Numbered from the stretch's first letter, positions 34,701 to 47,730 are shown. The stretch is DNA of 64,000 nt from Actinostola sp. cb2023 (GCA_033675265.1 JAUJYZ010000731.1:62001-126000); one strand, 5' to 3'. The notes: generated by a model from the letters alone, not told the origin. A program made the numbers and translations.

Positions 34701-37700
34701 TCCAGACCAGTTTTACCGGTCAGAATACAATAAACTTTGTTATTTTATATAGAGGTACTGTTGAAAATAAATGAAATGAATGAACAAGTGTTGAGACACA
34801 GACTTCATTATCCTCACAAAATGATATTTGAGAACATCGTTTCATATTGATGACATTTCTCTAAAATGTAGGTATCATTGAAGGAAGGAATTGAGTCGGA
34901 GTCTTAAATTGCAAACATTTTAAGGACTCATGGTTGTAAGCCAGTCACACTTTTTGCTGGATCTGCGCCTGGTCAGTCCATCTGCAAATAAAAAAAACCT
35001 ACATGTTTTTCAACAACAGAACTCACCAGAATAACCAGGAACCAGTGTCCATCCTTCTTTACTTTCGTCATTTGCTTCATTTTCAATCAGAGACGTTGGT
35101 TTTGCTTGAAGGTTACAAGATGCCTGAACCATGGACACAGTTGGTGCTAATTCATGGCTATGAAAAAAGATGATTCTCAATGCACAATGCCAATGGTAAC
35201 GGAAAAGAAACATCATTCTTACTTATTGGCTTCAAACAGTTCTTCTAATGCTGACGGATCTACACCAGGAAACATTGCATAAAGTTTCTGCCTTTTGAGA
35301 ACAACTGCCAGGTTGTTGTCAGATTCTCGTTTTTCCTGGAAACATTTCAAAAGTGTTGATGAAAACTACTTCAGTTGAAGCAAAACAATTTTTTTTCATT
35401 TTTACACTTGTACCTGCTCACGTCTGCTTTGTTCTAAAGCCATCTGTTCATGCATGATTTCTCTGAGGTCTGACAAGGCAGAGAAAACACATGAGCAATA
35501 ATTTTATAATAATATTACTCAATAATTATGAAGGATGTGTCTTTAGTTACTATAATTATTTTGAAGAGAACCAGGGAGGTTAGAGAACTCACAACTTCGG
35601 ATGACGATGATGGCAGAAAGTTGAGCAGGACCAACATGACAGCTTATGAAACCCCTACTCATGTTTTCTACACTATTTCTACTCGAGGTTAGAATAGAGG
35701 GATATAAAGGAACCTCAGCTAGCAGGGATTTCCACTCAACATATGTGTAGAGTACATTCATGGTCACAGAACAGACTTGTTTGAAATCCTAGAAACCAGC
35801 CAGTCATGGCACGGTACCGTTACGGCACATCTGTGCCATAGTTAAATTAGCCTGCCTTCAGGCTCTTTTTATTTATTTATTATTTTTGGGAGGGGAGGGG
35901 AGGGGGCTCCCTCCCCCTATAAAAATAATATAAATAAATAAAAAGAGAGCCTGAAAGCAGGCTATAGTTAAATTCATACAAAATCTGACAGCAAGCTTTC
36001 GTAAACAGAAACCAACCTGTAGCTTTTGGGCTGTTGAGACAAGGTGGGGGCAGTGGTTCATGGATGTTTAATCTGGTTCTTTGTTTCCGCTGTTTACTTG
36101 AACTTGGTGACATTCCTCTGCTTTTCTATTACATGAAATTTAAAAAAAGTCACTTAAATCTCCTATCCAACTTCAGTCTTTTATTTCAATCGAGCTTATG
36201 TACCTGAATGGATTTCCTCCACTGATCATAAAGCAGCTTAGAAAACTCCAAGTCAACAGTCACACTCAAATCAGTGGGAGAAAATTCACCTACAATAAAT
36301 AATGTGAAATGGGTAAGCCTTTTTGGAAATATATCTTAGAGCTCTAATATTAAGCTAAAACTTGAAAATATTGGTCCTAGCTGTACTGCAGACAGACACC
36401 AGCATGGGTAGACTAAACCCGTTCACGCCGGTTTACAGAAATCGATCTAATATAATTAATTATTGATATTCTAGAGATTTCAATCTCTTCAACATTTTCT
36501 GCAGGCATATACCATGGAACATAAAAACTCCTGCCAAACACAAACTGGTCAGATTTGTTTCTGGATTGGTCCCCATACTTCTCTAAGACAGACACTCTTG
36601 TCTTGTGCCTGCTGAACTGTTTTACTACAAATTTTCAAGCTCACTGGCCAGCATCTCTCCCTTCCCTGCATAACAGGTTTAAAGCTTTGCTATGGAGACT
36701 AGTTGTACATGTACAACTTCGGCAATATACAATCGTGGGTCCAAAGATTCCAATTCTAATTTATATCTAGTACCTTCAAAATTGAATCCATTTATTGGAC
36801 CAAACAACTCTAATAGATGAAATGCTATTGCCGGCTCCAAGGTCATTTGGAAGCTTGTATGACTTGCACGAGCTGCTAATTTGTTCAGGGGTGCCTCATC
36901 TTTAGAACTATCTGAGCCATAGCTGCTCAGGTTGTTTGGGCACATCAGCAGAGAAGAGTTCTGGCCTGTGTCTTCCAGTAATTGTTCGTTGTTGTTCAGA
37001 ATACCTTCAATAGCTTTGTTTACATCACCTTGATGCTCTGATAGGATCCCAAGAAGTATCTTATCATCCATATCAGGAAAACAAGTGTTTAAAAATTCAA
37101 AGCCACTCAACTCTGGTTCACTGTCTTCCGATGAATTGACTTGTGAACTGGACAGTGATTTTTCTTCTCTTTCCGCCTCTTCTCTAGTTTTATAAATTGG
37201 CATTGATTTGCTATTTGTTAATGAGGAAGCTGGTGTACTGTTTCTTGGATGATATCTTGAAGCACCATCATCACCACCACCATGATTGTCATCATCATCA
37301 CTTTTTTCAACAATGTCATCACTCTCTTCATCATCACCGACATTAGCATCATCAGTCACACTTATTGTGCTTATTTGGCTACTGCTGTCTCTATTGTCTA
37401 CTTCGCTATCTATATCACTTTCTTGAGAAACCTTTTGTTTCTGGTAAAATGCTTGTTGGTCTTCGGGAAGTATTATCTTACTGTCGGCAAGTGCAATACT
37501 GCTTTTTCCGTTATCACACTCTGTGGTGGCACTGCCTTCCAGCTGAATCGCTATTTTCTCTCCTACATCATCTCCAAACAAACCCTTGTTCTGAACAGAA
37601 TCCCTGTCACTAGAAGATGGCAGTGTTGCCTTTGCATTGTCATGAAGATCAATATTATCAGACATAATCGGAGACATCGATGCTTGCAGATTCTTTGCAA

Positions 37701-38945
37701 ATTTGTCTACTTTATGATCACTCTGTGCACTTGAGCTCAAAGTCCTGCTTCTGTCAACATGTTCCCTGCCATGGCCTCTAATTGCTTCATTATTGCTTAG
37801 CAGAGCTTGTCTTTGCTGCCCTTCCGACTCCTCATATTCTTTATACTGTAACTCTTCACTTCCTTCCTCTGACATCACTTCAACAGAGCTCTCACTTGAT
37901 TCTGCATCCAGGTTGACTTTTTCATCATTTTGTTCAATGGATGACTTCAATTCCAACTGTGGTTTCAAGTCTTCAATTTCAGGTTTATTTTGTACTTCAG
38001 GTTGTTCTGATTCAGTTGTTTTTCTGTCTCTTCTTCTGGGAGATCTCTGTGGTTTGGGGGTAGAATTGTTTTCCAAATCTTCATCTTTTGGCCTACAGTG
38101 CTCATTACTGTCAGTTGTTGATGCTTCTCTTTCTTCTTGAGTGTTTATTTCCATATCCTGAACAGGTGATCTGCTACCATGACTTCTTAGGGCTGTCACT
38201 TCTTGTCGATCTCCAAACGTTTTCTTTTTCCACGCTACTGTTCTTTTCTTTTGTGGCAGGTCCTTTCTTTTACTTGGCTTTCCTTGCTCCCTCATTTTTC
38301 TAGGATCAACGTGCTGTTCATTTGGGGTTTCTTGATTCTTTCTTTCATCACTGATGACATCTTTTTGACTTGACTTTTCTGAAATGTTCCCTTCTTTTTC
38401 GTGCTCAACAACTTCTTTATTGGATTTAAGAGGATTTGCGTCAGGCAATACAGTCTCAGTTCTCTGTGTTTTCTTTGGTTTTGATTGATTTTCAAGTTCA
38501 GAGGTTGAAACCTGCTTTTCTTTTGTTGGCTTTTTATCCAAGTTAGTTGAGTTTACAATTTGTTCAATAGTTAAATCATGTTCATAACGTTCCATCATGT
38601 TTCTTATACCAGAGAAAGTGATTCCATGTTGGTTGTGCCTACATTTAAAGTATATATTAATTAACCAACACATATTGCAATGTTTATAGTCTATACAGAC
38701 ATGTTTGTAGATTGTATAGTTTGAACCTCTATGGCTGCATTTTGCTTTGAGATTAAAAGGTTGCAATAATTATTGCTTGGTTTCTATCAGCTGTTAAACA
38801 AATTATAATATTCCTTTAATATCATTATTTGCCTTCAACAAGAACTACCCTCATGTGTTATCAAGCAGAGAGTATTCTATTGAAAAGTTTCAATAAATTC
38901 AGCTGATAAAAATTCCTCATAAGGCCGGAAATGAAGTCTATTGAA

Positions 38946-38982
<37 letters not shown>

Positions 38983-41900
38983 TATATTTATATAGCGCTT
39001 TTAAGGAGAGCTAAATAAGCAATACTGTACTTGAAGAGCTCTCTGGCATTCCATCTCCATGGGGTGTCAGGTTCTTTGAATATTGTGTGATAGCCAAGTC
39101 TCTGGGCCTAACCAAGATAATAAGTAATACATCACATTACATGTACTGTATATCATTTATTATAGAATTGATTATTTGGTCATCATTGTTGACATCATGC
39201 ATGGTCATCATCACTAACATATAACCCTTTTTACTATTTACTTGTGGCAAACTCAATAAACTACAGTAGACTATTAATACTAACCATAGAAATGTATGGT
39301 TTCATTTCCCAAGCTTGTGTATTGGTGTTGTCAATAATAACTGGGGACACTCCTCCTTGCATTGCTTCTCTTGCTGCCAGACAAGTCACAAAGATATCAT
39401 TATTTAAGACACTTTTTGTACTATAAATCAACATGCAGACAAAGAAAACTGCAGCCAACCTCTTATTTGGTTCCATTGATGTGCTTCTCCTAAATTGGTG
39501 CCATCAAACTGATACCTATCAAATATACATATAAACAAATACCGTAGTTATTATTTAGTTACTTCTTGGTTTGACATGTGATAGATTTCAATGGTAAGGT
39601 ACATGGCATCCAGAATGCCTTGATTGTACTATTTTCATCTCGTGGTATTATGATAATGATCAAGCTAATGACTATTGTTATTAGCATAGAATTCCAGAAA
39701 GTAATGCCCCCTATTACATTTGGATTTAGCACGCCAAAGGGGTTGATACCGTGAACTTTTGGGTAGCTATTACTTTTGGGTAGCCGTTACTTTTGGGTAG
39801 CCGTTACTTTTGGGTAGCCGTTACTTTTGGGTACTGATTACCTTTGGGTAGTGATTACTTTTCGGTACCCATTACTTTTGGGTAGCTGTTACTTTTGGGT
39901 AGCCGTTACTTTTGGGTAACCGTTACTTTTGGGTAACCGTTACTTTTGCATAGCTGTTACTTTTGGGTAGCCATTACCTTTGGGTAACTGTTACTTTTGG
40001 GTAGCTGTTACTTTTGGGTAGCCATTACCTTTGGGTAACCGTTACTTTTGCGTAGCTGTTACCTTTGGGTAACTGTTACTTTTGGGTAGCCGTTACTTTT
40101 GGGTACTGATTACCTTTGGGTAGTGATTACTTTTGGGTAGCCGTTACCTTTGGGTAACCGTTACTTTTGCGTAGCTGTTACTTTTGAGTAGCCGTTACTT
40201 TTGGGTAGCTGTGAACTTTTGGGTAGCTGTTACTTTTGGGTAGCCATTACTTTTGGGTAGCCGTTACTTTTGGGTAGCCGTTACTTTTGGGTACTGATTA
40301 CCTTTGGGTAGTGATTACTTTTCGGTAGCCATTACTTTTGGGTAGCTGTTACTTTTGAGTAGCTGTTACTTTTGGGTAGCCGTTACTTTTGGGTAGCTGT
40401 TACTTTTGGGTAGCTGTTACTTTTGGGTAGCCATTACCTTTGGATAACCATTACTTTTGCGTAGCTGTTACTTTTGGGTAGCCGTTACTTTTGGGTAGCT
40501 GTTACTTTTGGGTACTGATTACCTTTGGGTAGTGATTACTTTTGGGTAGCCATTACTTTTGGGTAGCTGTTACTTTTGGGTAGCTGTTACTTTTGGGTAG
40601 CCATTACTTTTGGGTAGCTGTTACTTTTGGGTAGCCATTACCTTTGGGTAACCGTTACTTTTGCGTAGCTGTTACTTTTGAGTAGCCGTTACTTTTGGGT
40701 AGCTGTTACTTTTGGGTAACCATTACTTTTGCGTAGCTGTTACCTTTTGGTAACCATTACTTTTGGGTAACCGTTACTTTTGGGTAACCGTTACATTTGG
40801 GTAGCTGTTACTTTTGGGTAACCGTTACATTTGGGTAGCTGTTACATTTGGGTAGCTGTTATTTTTGGGTAACCGTTACCTTTGGGTAACCGTTACTTTT
40901 GGGTAGCTGTTATTTATATGGTTACTTTTGGGTAACTGTTACTTTTGGGTAGCTGTTACTTTTGGGTAACTGTTACTTTTGGATAGCTGTTACTTTTGGG
41001 TAGCTGTTACTTTTGGGTAGCTGTTACTTTTGGGTAGCTGTTACTTTTGGGTAGCCGTTACTTTTGGGTAGCCGTTACTTTTGGGTAGCCGTTACTTTTG
41101 GGTACTGATTACATTTGGGTAGTGATTACTTATCGGTAGCCATTATTTTTGGGTAGCTGTTACTTTTGGGTAGCCGTTACTTTTGGGTAGCCGTTACTTT
41201 TGGGTAGCTGTTACTTTTGGGTAGCCATTACCTTTGGATAACCGTTACTTTTGCGTAGCTGTTACTTTTGGGTAGCCGTTACTTTTGGGTAGCTGTTACT
41301 TTTGGGTACTGATTACCTTTGGGTAGTGATTACTTTTGGGTAGCCATTACTTTTGGGTAGCTGTTACTTTTGGGTAGCTGTTACTTTTGGGTAGCTGTTA
41401 CTTTTGGGTAGCCATTACTTTTGGGTAGCTGTTACTTTAGGGTAGCCATTACCTTTGGGTAACCGTTACTTTTGCGTAGCTGTTACTTTTGAATAGCCGT
41501 TACTTTTGGGTAGCTGTTACTTTTGGGTAACCATTACTTTTGCGTAGCTGTTACCTTTTGGTAACCATTACTTTTGGGTAACCGTTAGTTTTGGGTAACC
41601 GTTACATTTGGGTAGCCATTACTTTTGGGTAACTGTTACTTTTGGATAGCTGTTACTTTTGGGTAGCTGTTAATTTTGGGTAGCTGTTACTTTTGGGTAG
41701 CTGTTACTTTTGGGCAACCGTTACTTTTGGGTAGCCGTTACTTTTGGGTAGCCGTTACTTTTGGGTAGCCGTTACTTTTGGGTACTGTTACTTTTGGATA
41801 CTGTTACTTTTGGGTAGCTGATTAATTTTGGGTAGCTGTTACTTTTGGGTAGCTGTTACTTTTGGGCAACCGTTACTTTTGGGTAGCTGTTACCTTTGGG

Positions 41901-44900
41901 TAGCTGTTACTTTTGGGTAACCGTTACTTTTGGGTACTGTTACTTTGGGGTAGCTGTTACTTTTGGGTAGCTGTTACTTTATGGGTAGCTGTTACTTTTG
42001 GGTAACCGTTACTTTTGGGTAGCTGTTACTTTATATAGCTGTTACTTTTGGGTAACCGTTACTTTTGGGTAGCTGTTACTTTTGGGTAGCTGTTACTTTT
42101 GGGTTACTTTTGGATAACCGTTACTTTTGGGTAGCTGTTACTTTTGGGTAGCTGTCACTTATATGGTTACTTTTGGGTAACTGTTACTTTTGGGTAGCTG
42201 TTACTTTTGGGTAGCTGTTACTTATATGGTTACTTTTGAGTAACCGTTACTTTTGGGTAGCTGTTACTTTTGGGTAACCCTTTACTTTTGGGTAGCTGTT
42301 ACTTTTGGGTAGCTGTTACTTTTGGGTAACTGTTACTTTTGGATAGCTGTTACTTTTGGGTAACCGTTACTTTTGGGTAGCCGTTACTTTTGGGTAACTG
42401 TTACTTTGGGGTAGCTGTTACTTTTGGGTAGCTGTTACTTATATGGTTACTTTTGGGTAACCGTTACTTTTGGGTAGCTGTTACTTATATGGTTACTTTT
42501 GGGTAACCGTTACTTTTGGGTAGCTGTTACTTTTGGGTAGCTGTTATATGGTTACTTTTGGATAACCGTTACTTTTGGGTAGCTGTTACTTTTGGGTAGC
42601 TGTTACTTATATGGTTACGTTTGGGTAACTGTTACTTTTGGGTAGCTGTTACTTTTGGGTAGCTGTTACTTATATGGTTACGTTTGAGTAACCGTTACTT
42701 TTGGGTAGCTGTTACTTTTGGGTAACTGTTACTTTTGGGTAGCTGTTACTTTTGGGTAGCTGTTACTTTTGGGTAACTGTTACTTTTGGATAGCTGTTAC
42801 TTTTGGGTAACCGTTACTTTTGGGTAGCCGTTACTTTTGGGTAACTGTTACTTTTGGGTAGCTGTTACTTTTGGGTAGCTGTTACTTTTGGGTAACCGTT
42901 ACTTTTGGGTAGCTGTTACTTATATGGTTACTTTTGGGTAACCGTTACTTTTGGGTAGCTGTTACTTTTGGGTAGCTGTTATATGGTTACTTTTGGGTAA
43001 CCGTTACTTTTGGGTAGCTGTTACTTTTGGGTAGCTGTTACTTATATGGTTACGTTTGGGTAACTGTTACTTTTGGGTAGCTGTTACTTTTGGGTAGCTG
43101 TTACTTATATGGTTACGTTTGGGTAACTGTTACTTTTGGGTAGCTGTTACTTTTGGGTAGCTGTTACTTATATGGTTACGTTTGAGTAACCGTTACTTTT
43201 GGGTAGCTGTTACTTTTGGGTAACTGTTACTTTTGGGTAACCGTTACTTTTGGGTGTTAATACATGCATCAGCACAGGTGCATTCTTCTTAGGCTATAAA
43301 AAGTTATGTATGCACCTGTCTTTTAGCCTCAGAAGAAATAGTTGGGTTGCCTGTGGAATAAGCAAGGATGATATACTTACCATCCATTTTGTATGAAATA
43401 ATCATCTGTTGAGAACACCACACCATTGCCTTTCATTCTCCTACAAATACAATGAACTTGTCAGCGCTTACTTTCAACAAAGATAATTATAATAGCCAGC
43501 AAGGTAGGACATAGGAATGAACAATGAAAGAAATCATGATTTTTTATTTTTTATTTTTTTTGAAATCATGATGCACAGACTGACATACAGTCTAAATATC
43601 AGATTGCGCTGGGTCAACCACTGATCTCCTCGTCTTATGGACCTTGGCAGGATCATTGTTCTTGACATTACAAACCATTGTTTCTTTGTAAGCCAATCTA
43701 AATGCTTCTTTGAATTCAAAGATAACTGACCTCAATCAAGTATACTGTTGACAGATCATAGTCTGACTATCTTAGGTTTCAGAGTTTCTTTTGTGTTGTC
43801 GCTATATTGATACACAAAATACTTAGCTCAAAAATAAGTTATATTTGAACATTATTGATTCTAACCCTCACCGCAATTCTAAAGACTTTCACAAGGAAAT
43901 AACTTCCAAACTAAGTAAATACTGTGGATAATATCACTCAGTTGCTGGATGAAGATGGGCAAATTCCTTGAATTCCTCCCTTTGCAAAAAATACAAGGTT
44001 CACTCTGATTGGTTGAAATCCAGATGAGAGAGAACTTGGATTATGCCAAAGGTTCATCAGATGGGGATGGGAAGAAAAGTGAAGAGCGGTGATTGACCCT
44101 GTGCGGTTAAGCTTCACAAAATCTATGATGGTGATGTCGAACCATGTAAATAACTTCTGTCCTGAGTTTCATACCTTCATAGTTAGTATTCCCTGTGGAT
44201 GAAGTAACCGCTTAGGCTTGAACTAAATCTCTAATGTACGACACTCATAACAGAAGTTATTTAGACTTCTATCTGGTTGACGTTGCTGTCATAGATTTTG
44301 CACTGCTTAAACTCCCTAACAAGGCTATTATAATACATACTGTGCCAAAGTAGATTTTCCACTTCCTGGTAACCCTCTCATGAGAACCAACACTTTACCA
44401 TCAGGCAATCTCACTGTTTTATTTGCAGGATTTGTAGCTGTAGGTAAAAATTATTGACATCATATCTTCACAGTTTTTGAGATAATTCAAACTGGAATTT
44501 AGACAACAAGGCCCAAATAGCAAGTTAGCATGCTATTTCTTTGTTTGCAGTCATTTCTCAGTTATGTTGACTGTTAGGAGAATACATGTACAAATCAAAG
44601 ATGAAGTGTATATTAATAATAATAATAATAATACATTTTATATAGCGCCACTATCCATAACAATGATCAGAGCGCTTAGAATATTGCCCCTATCAACCAA
44701 GATGGTCGCTATACTAGTGCAAACTGTCAACAATAATTTATGAAAGGCATCCATGCAAGAATAGTCTAAGTGACTTGTGATCAAAACCCAAATTCTCCTT
44801 TAAAATTCAAAGAATCTCAACGAGAATTTAGATTTTGATCAGAGATCACTTACGCTGTTCTTGCAGACCCCTGCTTTAATGTTATATGGCCAATAATCTA

Positions 44901-46950
44901 CATTATTATATAGTCAAGTCAATCCGTGCGCTCTGATTGGCTGAAAACTGTGCTGTATCAGAGAACGGAGCACGGTTTGATGACACTGTTTTTCGGCTGT
45001 TTGGTTTGATCCAAAATTCTGAAGAAAACAAACCAAGCGCGCGCTTGATGGCGTAACTGGCGTCAGTAGCGCGCGCACTTCACTCGCTAAAATGTTATTC
45101 AAAAACACAACAGAATCCTCAACTTTCTTGCCATTTTTCTCACCATTCTTGTTCTTTTTTATCAAAAAATCCAGTTTCTATATAATAAAGCAAATAGAAC
45201 AACTTTTTCCATGCTCCGTTTCAGTAATACAGCACTCAGGAAGTGCCGAGAGCACTCAAGAAGTGTGGTGCTCTTCTTTCGTGCTCTTGTCACTTCCTTC
45301 GTGCTGTATTACTGAACAGAGCACGGAAAAAGCTGTTCTATTTGTTAATGCATTAATACTCTCAAAGGCATTAATACCTCTTCTACCTTTTTGAAAACTA
45401 TATTATGGCCTTACTATAACAATGTGGTGTTCTAATGAATCCTGGTGGGTGTCTAGGTCGTGTGCTCATTTGGTGTGCACCCCTTTGGCTATAATTTGCT
45501 TGACCATGATAGCCCATAGGTTGCCATGACATTGGTGCTTGATATCTTGATCCAGAAATGTGAAAAGCTTGATTCACAAAGGGAGTATTAAAATGACCTG
45601 ATCTGGGTTGAAATTGTTGATATTGAGATCCACGAGGAACAAAACCAACATTTTGTGTTTGACTTCGAATGGAAGCTTGTGCAAAAGACTGGAAATTTAG
45701 AGAACGTGGACTATCGGAATAATGAACATTGCTATAATGGAATGGTTGTGGTGACTGGAAGTGATGGCCAAACTGGTTGGTATCTGGCCAAGATGGAAGG
45801 GCAGTTGAACCTTGATGCTTCACATCACAGCTAATAGTATTTTTTTGAAGTGAGTTAGTACCCATAGAGATATGTCTACTATGATCTTGGGTATGTACAT
45901 GTATAGGGTCCATATCTCCATTATTGTTACTATTCGTGTTTGTTGTCCTATCTTTTTTACTCCCAATATCTCCTTGTTGTGATATTTTTGGTTCTTTTTG
46001 TTGTGTTCCACTATTAGAAAAAACATTTTGTTTAACTTCACTAACATTACTAACAGAGCTCCAGTCACTTGAATTTGAGCTTGCAGATATTAAATTTTTC
46101 ATAAAATTCTTAAAAGGCTCAGAATACTCCGACTCGTCCAAATCTTGTCCCATTCCTCCAAATCTCCCACAGTTCTCATTATCTTTGGCTTTCGAGGCTT
46201 CTACGACACAGCTTTTATCTTGTGAAATGTTCTTTGAATTATCTTTACTGTTGCAAGAATTGACCAAACTATCAGCTGAATCCACAAGTCTTTTACTGAC
46301 ATGTGACATTGTTGTTCTGCCATCAGCTGATTTATCTGAACGTTTTGGTGACCGATGGCTACGAAAATGAGGGGTTTCTTGCCTTCCTTTGCATGAGTCA
46401 TATTCATAGCCAATCAAGGTATTTATACTCTCAGTAGGCGGTCCATTCCCATGTGTCACATGTCTTGGAGAGTCGGTGCATTCACGACTCACAGCGGAAG
46501 GTTCGAAGGGAGTGTGTTCACTCGCCGACAGAGGATTTGTGTTTGCCAATGTGAATAACTTTTCGATGGCATCTTCAACTAGACAAATAAAAAAATAGAA
46601 AGTTGTCATATTTGTTGCCGTGAGTTGTCGAATACGGTGTGTACGTAAGGCTTACGTGTCCTTTACCGGTTAACCAATGCAACGGCAACGACATATACAA
46701 ATCAGTTTAATAGCATTTGATCATTTTATGCCACAATATTGCCTTCACCCAAACACGGTCAATAATACCTATGTTATAACAAATACTAGTTGAAATACAA
46801 ACCATTGTCATCACTTTCTGTGAGAATCAAGTTGACAACTTCTGGTTCGAGGGAGCCACGAAACATTTCCTGTAGAGATTCTCGTGCAGTGGCTTTCTCA
46901 TCTAATTTTTGCCTGTTTGAAGTATCCTTCTTTTTCCTCTGGGTGGCCAT
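31747..46950 (-). CDS. N4BP2: NEDD4-binding protein 2 homologue: CUE, P-loop kinase, CUE, DUF1771, Smr; 1513 aa
   Basis: Eighteen coding exons (minus strand, high to low): 46950-46803, 46578-45415, 44437-44341, 43440-43381, 39515-39460, 39373-39285, 39107-39031, 38638-36774, 36289-36204, 36125-36017, 35469-35414, 35335-35223, 35157-35027, 34599-34430, 34327-34260, 32698-32619, 32504-32387, 31801-31747. Every phase closes over 4542 nt. CUE 1 spans about residues 26-62 ([18 protein letters not shown]) and binds ubiquitin in this family. The Walker A of the polynucleotide-kinase-like domain is GLPGSGKST (459-467), with STDDYF (480-485) and [12 protein letters not shown] downstream. A Ser/Glu/Lys-rich disordered exon follows, then CUE 2 (about 1077-1114, [20 protein letters not shown]). 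DUF1771 ([10 protein letters not shown], about 1370) leads into the Smr nuclease-like domain with [12 protein letters not shown] and VTGRGLHS. The total is shorter than human N4BP2. Its largest introns contain minisatellites. Start: first Met in the ATCATGGCC context; an earlier in-frame ATG at 46971 is possible. Confidence 0.95.
31959..32242. mobile_element. TATAGCTAATTGCATAATCG-ended MITE (copy 1), in the last N4BP2 intron
   Basis: The terminal inverted repeat TATAGCTAATTGCATAATCG continues about 15 bases further through TTGTCGGGTTGAAAATCA. A second copy in reverse orientation lies at 63433-63718 with a shared interior (GGATCTTAGTTAAATA; GAATATATCTGTATGTAATG). Confidence 0.85.
33240..34155. 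repeat. Minisatellite of about 93 bp, ten copies, N4BP2 intron between exons 15 and 16
   Basis: Each unit runs GTGAAAACCATGCAGCAATT, CGGTGGCACAC, a TATA-rich stretch, GCATGGGAGTACCCCCAGG, ATATACCCCCCACGACGTCAC. Two variants alternate over much of the array: type A has CGTCACGTG and CACTTATATATAG; type B has CGTCATGTG and CACATATATAG. The order reads approximately AAABABABAA, so A-B dimers have been amplified as a higher-order repeat. The type A junction contains overlapping GACGTCA and CACGTG sites. Confidence 0.95.
35843..35975. repeat. Foldback element in the N4BP2 intron after exon 10
   Basis: TAGCCTGCCTTCAGGCTC at the left pairs with GAGCCTGAAAGCAGGCTA at the right, followed inward by AAAGAGA/TTTTTATTTATTTAT pairing and a GGGAGGGGAGGGG/CCCTCCCCC centre. 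Confidence 0.8.
38947..39003. repeat. (AAT)n plus TTTATATAGCGCTTTT element
   Basis: About 11 AAT units followed by TATATTTATATAGCGCTTTT, ending 28 bp from the exon 7 donor of N4BP2 (exon edge at 39031). Confidence 0.8.
39746..43256. repeat. 3.5-kb minisatellite of 17-bp units (GTTACTTTTGGGTAGCT), N4BP2 intron 4
   Basis: Roughly 200 copies of GTTACTTTTGGGTAGCY occupy most of the 3.9-kb intron between N4BP2 exons 4 and 5. Variants such as GATTACCTTTGGGTAGT and GTTACTTTTGCGTAGCT recur in the same order several times, so blocks of several hundred bases were themselves duplicated. From about 42150 onward, TATATGGTTAC interruptions repeat regularly. The G-rich strand bears a GGG every 17 bases. 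Confidence 0.97.
43263..43368. mobile_element. Fragment of the CACAGGCAGCCC MITE family
   Basis: CATGCATCAGCACAGGTGCA and GTATGCACCTGTC pair. TTTTAGCCTCAGAAGAAATA followed by GTTGGGTTGCCTGTGG matches the right end of the 24253-24607 element. It lies 13 bp from N4BP2 exon 4. Confidence 0.65.
43441..44340. other. N4BP2 intron 3, nothing else recognised
   Basis: AT-rich intron sequence. I see no additional exon or repeat that I can support. Confidence 0.5.
44615..44690. repeat. (AAT)n plus TTTATATAGCGCC element in N4BP2 intron 2
   Basis: AATAATAATAATAATACATT leads into TTTATATAGCGCC and then ATCAGAGCGCTTA, the recurrent element described at 9589. Confidence 0.75.
44755..44865. mobile_element. 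Foldback MITE with GCAAGAA ends (copy 2)
   Basis: Second copy, in reverse orientation, of the 26048-26165 element; shares TGACTTGTGATCAAAACCCA and TAGATTTTGATCAGAGATCA. Confidence 0.8.
44911..45345. mobile_element. Dispersed element of about 430 bp (copy 1), N4BP2 intron 2
   Basis: Begins TATAGTCAAGTCAATCCGTG and ends near GTTCTATTTGTTAA. A close copy lies at 57602-58019 in ZFAND2B intron 8. Its right third is a palindrome built from GCTCCGTTTCAGTAATACAG, AGCACTCAGGAAGTGCC and their complements. Open frames in both copies are incidental. Confidence 0.85.
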
Positions 46951-47730
46951 GATAACAGATTTCAAAGACAATTTTGATTTCAGCTAAAAATGCAAGTTTC
47001 ACTTTGTCAAAACAAATCGATCAGGTTCAGCTCGTCGACTCGATAAGCTGTTGGGCCCAGTCTCCCGGCCCAGACATTGCGTAAGCCAACTGACAAAATG
47101 CTCGCGCGCGCGCGGGGTCATATCGGGGGAGGAGTAAACTGGATATTTTGGTTTACAATATAATTTTTTTAATTGAGTGCAAACACTAAAACCGTGAAAC
47201 AGTACAAACTATTTAGTGCTAATTAGCACCAATGGAACAATAGAAAACAAAAGACATTGTACTATTTAGTGCTAATCAAAGTTAGCACTGTTTCATGGTT
47301 TTAGTGTTTGCACACTATTCATGATAAAAACACCACTTTATCTTTTTACGACTTTATTATTTATCTCAATCTTGTACCAACTAAAATTTTGTGAGCAAAA
47401 CCAGTGATTACATATCATAGTCAATATTTATATCTTCTCAGGTATCTTGCAGGCACTCTCCCTCACAACCACAATCACGTGTCGGCAATCATGACAGGGG
47501 GCAGGAACAATAAAATCACTTGCACAAGAGAAATAATTCAATTCATAGCGAAAGGTATTCCTTTATCCTGCCCCCTGTCGTGGCTGCCGGCATGTGATCG
47601 TGCAAACCCTCTATTGCCTGATTTTCAGATGGCTTGTGTGTCGTAAAGCTTTTGCTCCTGTCACAGCAAAGAAACTTCAATACACTGAAACTGAATCAAA
47701 ACAGTGCAAAACAAAGAGAAACAATGACTC
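46951..47730. promoter_or_regulatory. N4BP2 5' flank with GC-rich patch and two small inverted repeats
   Basis: Just upstream of the N4BP2 start, CTCGCGCGCGCGCGGGG at 47101-47117 is a CpG-dense patch consistent with a promoter. Farther out, 47170-47320 is an inverted repeat (GTGCAAACACTAAAACCGTG and CATGGTTTTAGTGTTTGCAC). At 47467-47610, CACGTGTCGGCAATCATGAC pairs imperfectly with GTCGTGGCTGCCGGCATGTG. Confidence 0.55.

Noticed and set aside
38639..38766. N-terminal 42 residues of the 695-codon N4BP2 frame
   Set aside because: They are intron sequence upstream of the AG acceptor; splicing from exon 7 gives NARELFK joined to [10 protein letters not shown].
39746..43256. CRISPR array or telomere interpretation of the 17-bp array
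   Set aside because: Units abut with no unique spacers, and the unit is GTTACTTTTGGGTAGCT rather than TTAGGG; it sits inside an intron of a eukaryotic gene.
44914..45165. 83-codon frame similar to one at 57609-57803
   Set aside because: Similarity arises because both lie in copies of the same dispersed element; one lacks part of the frame and no domain is seen.
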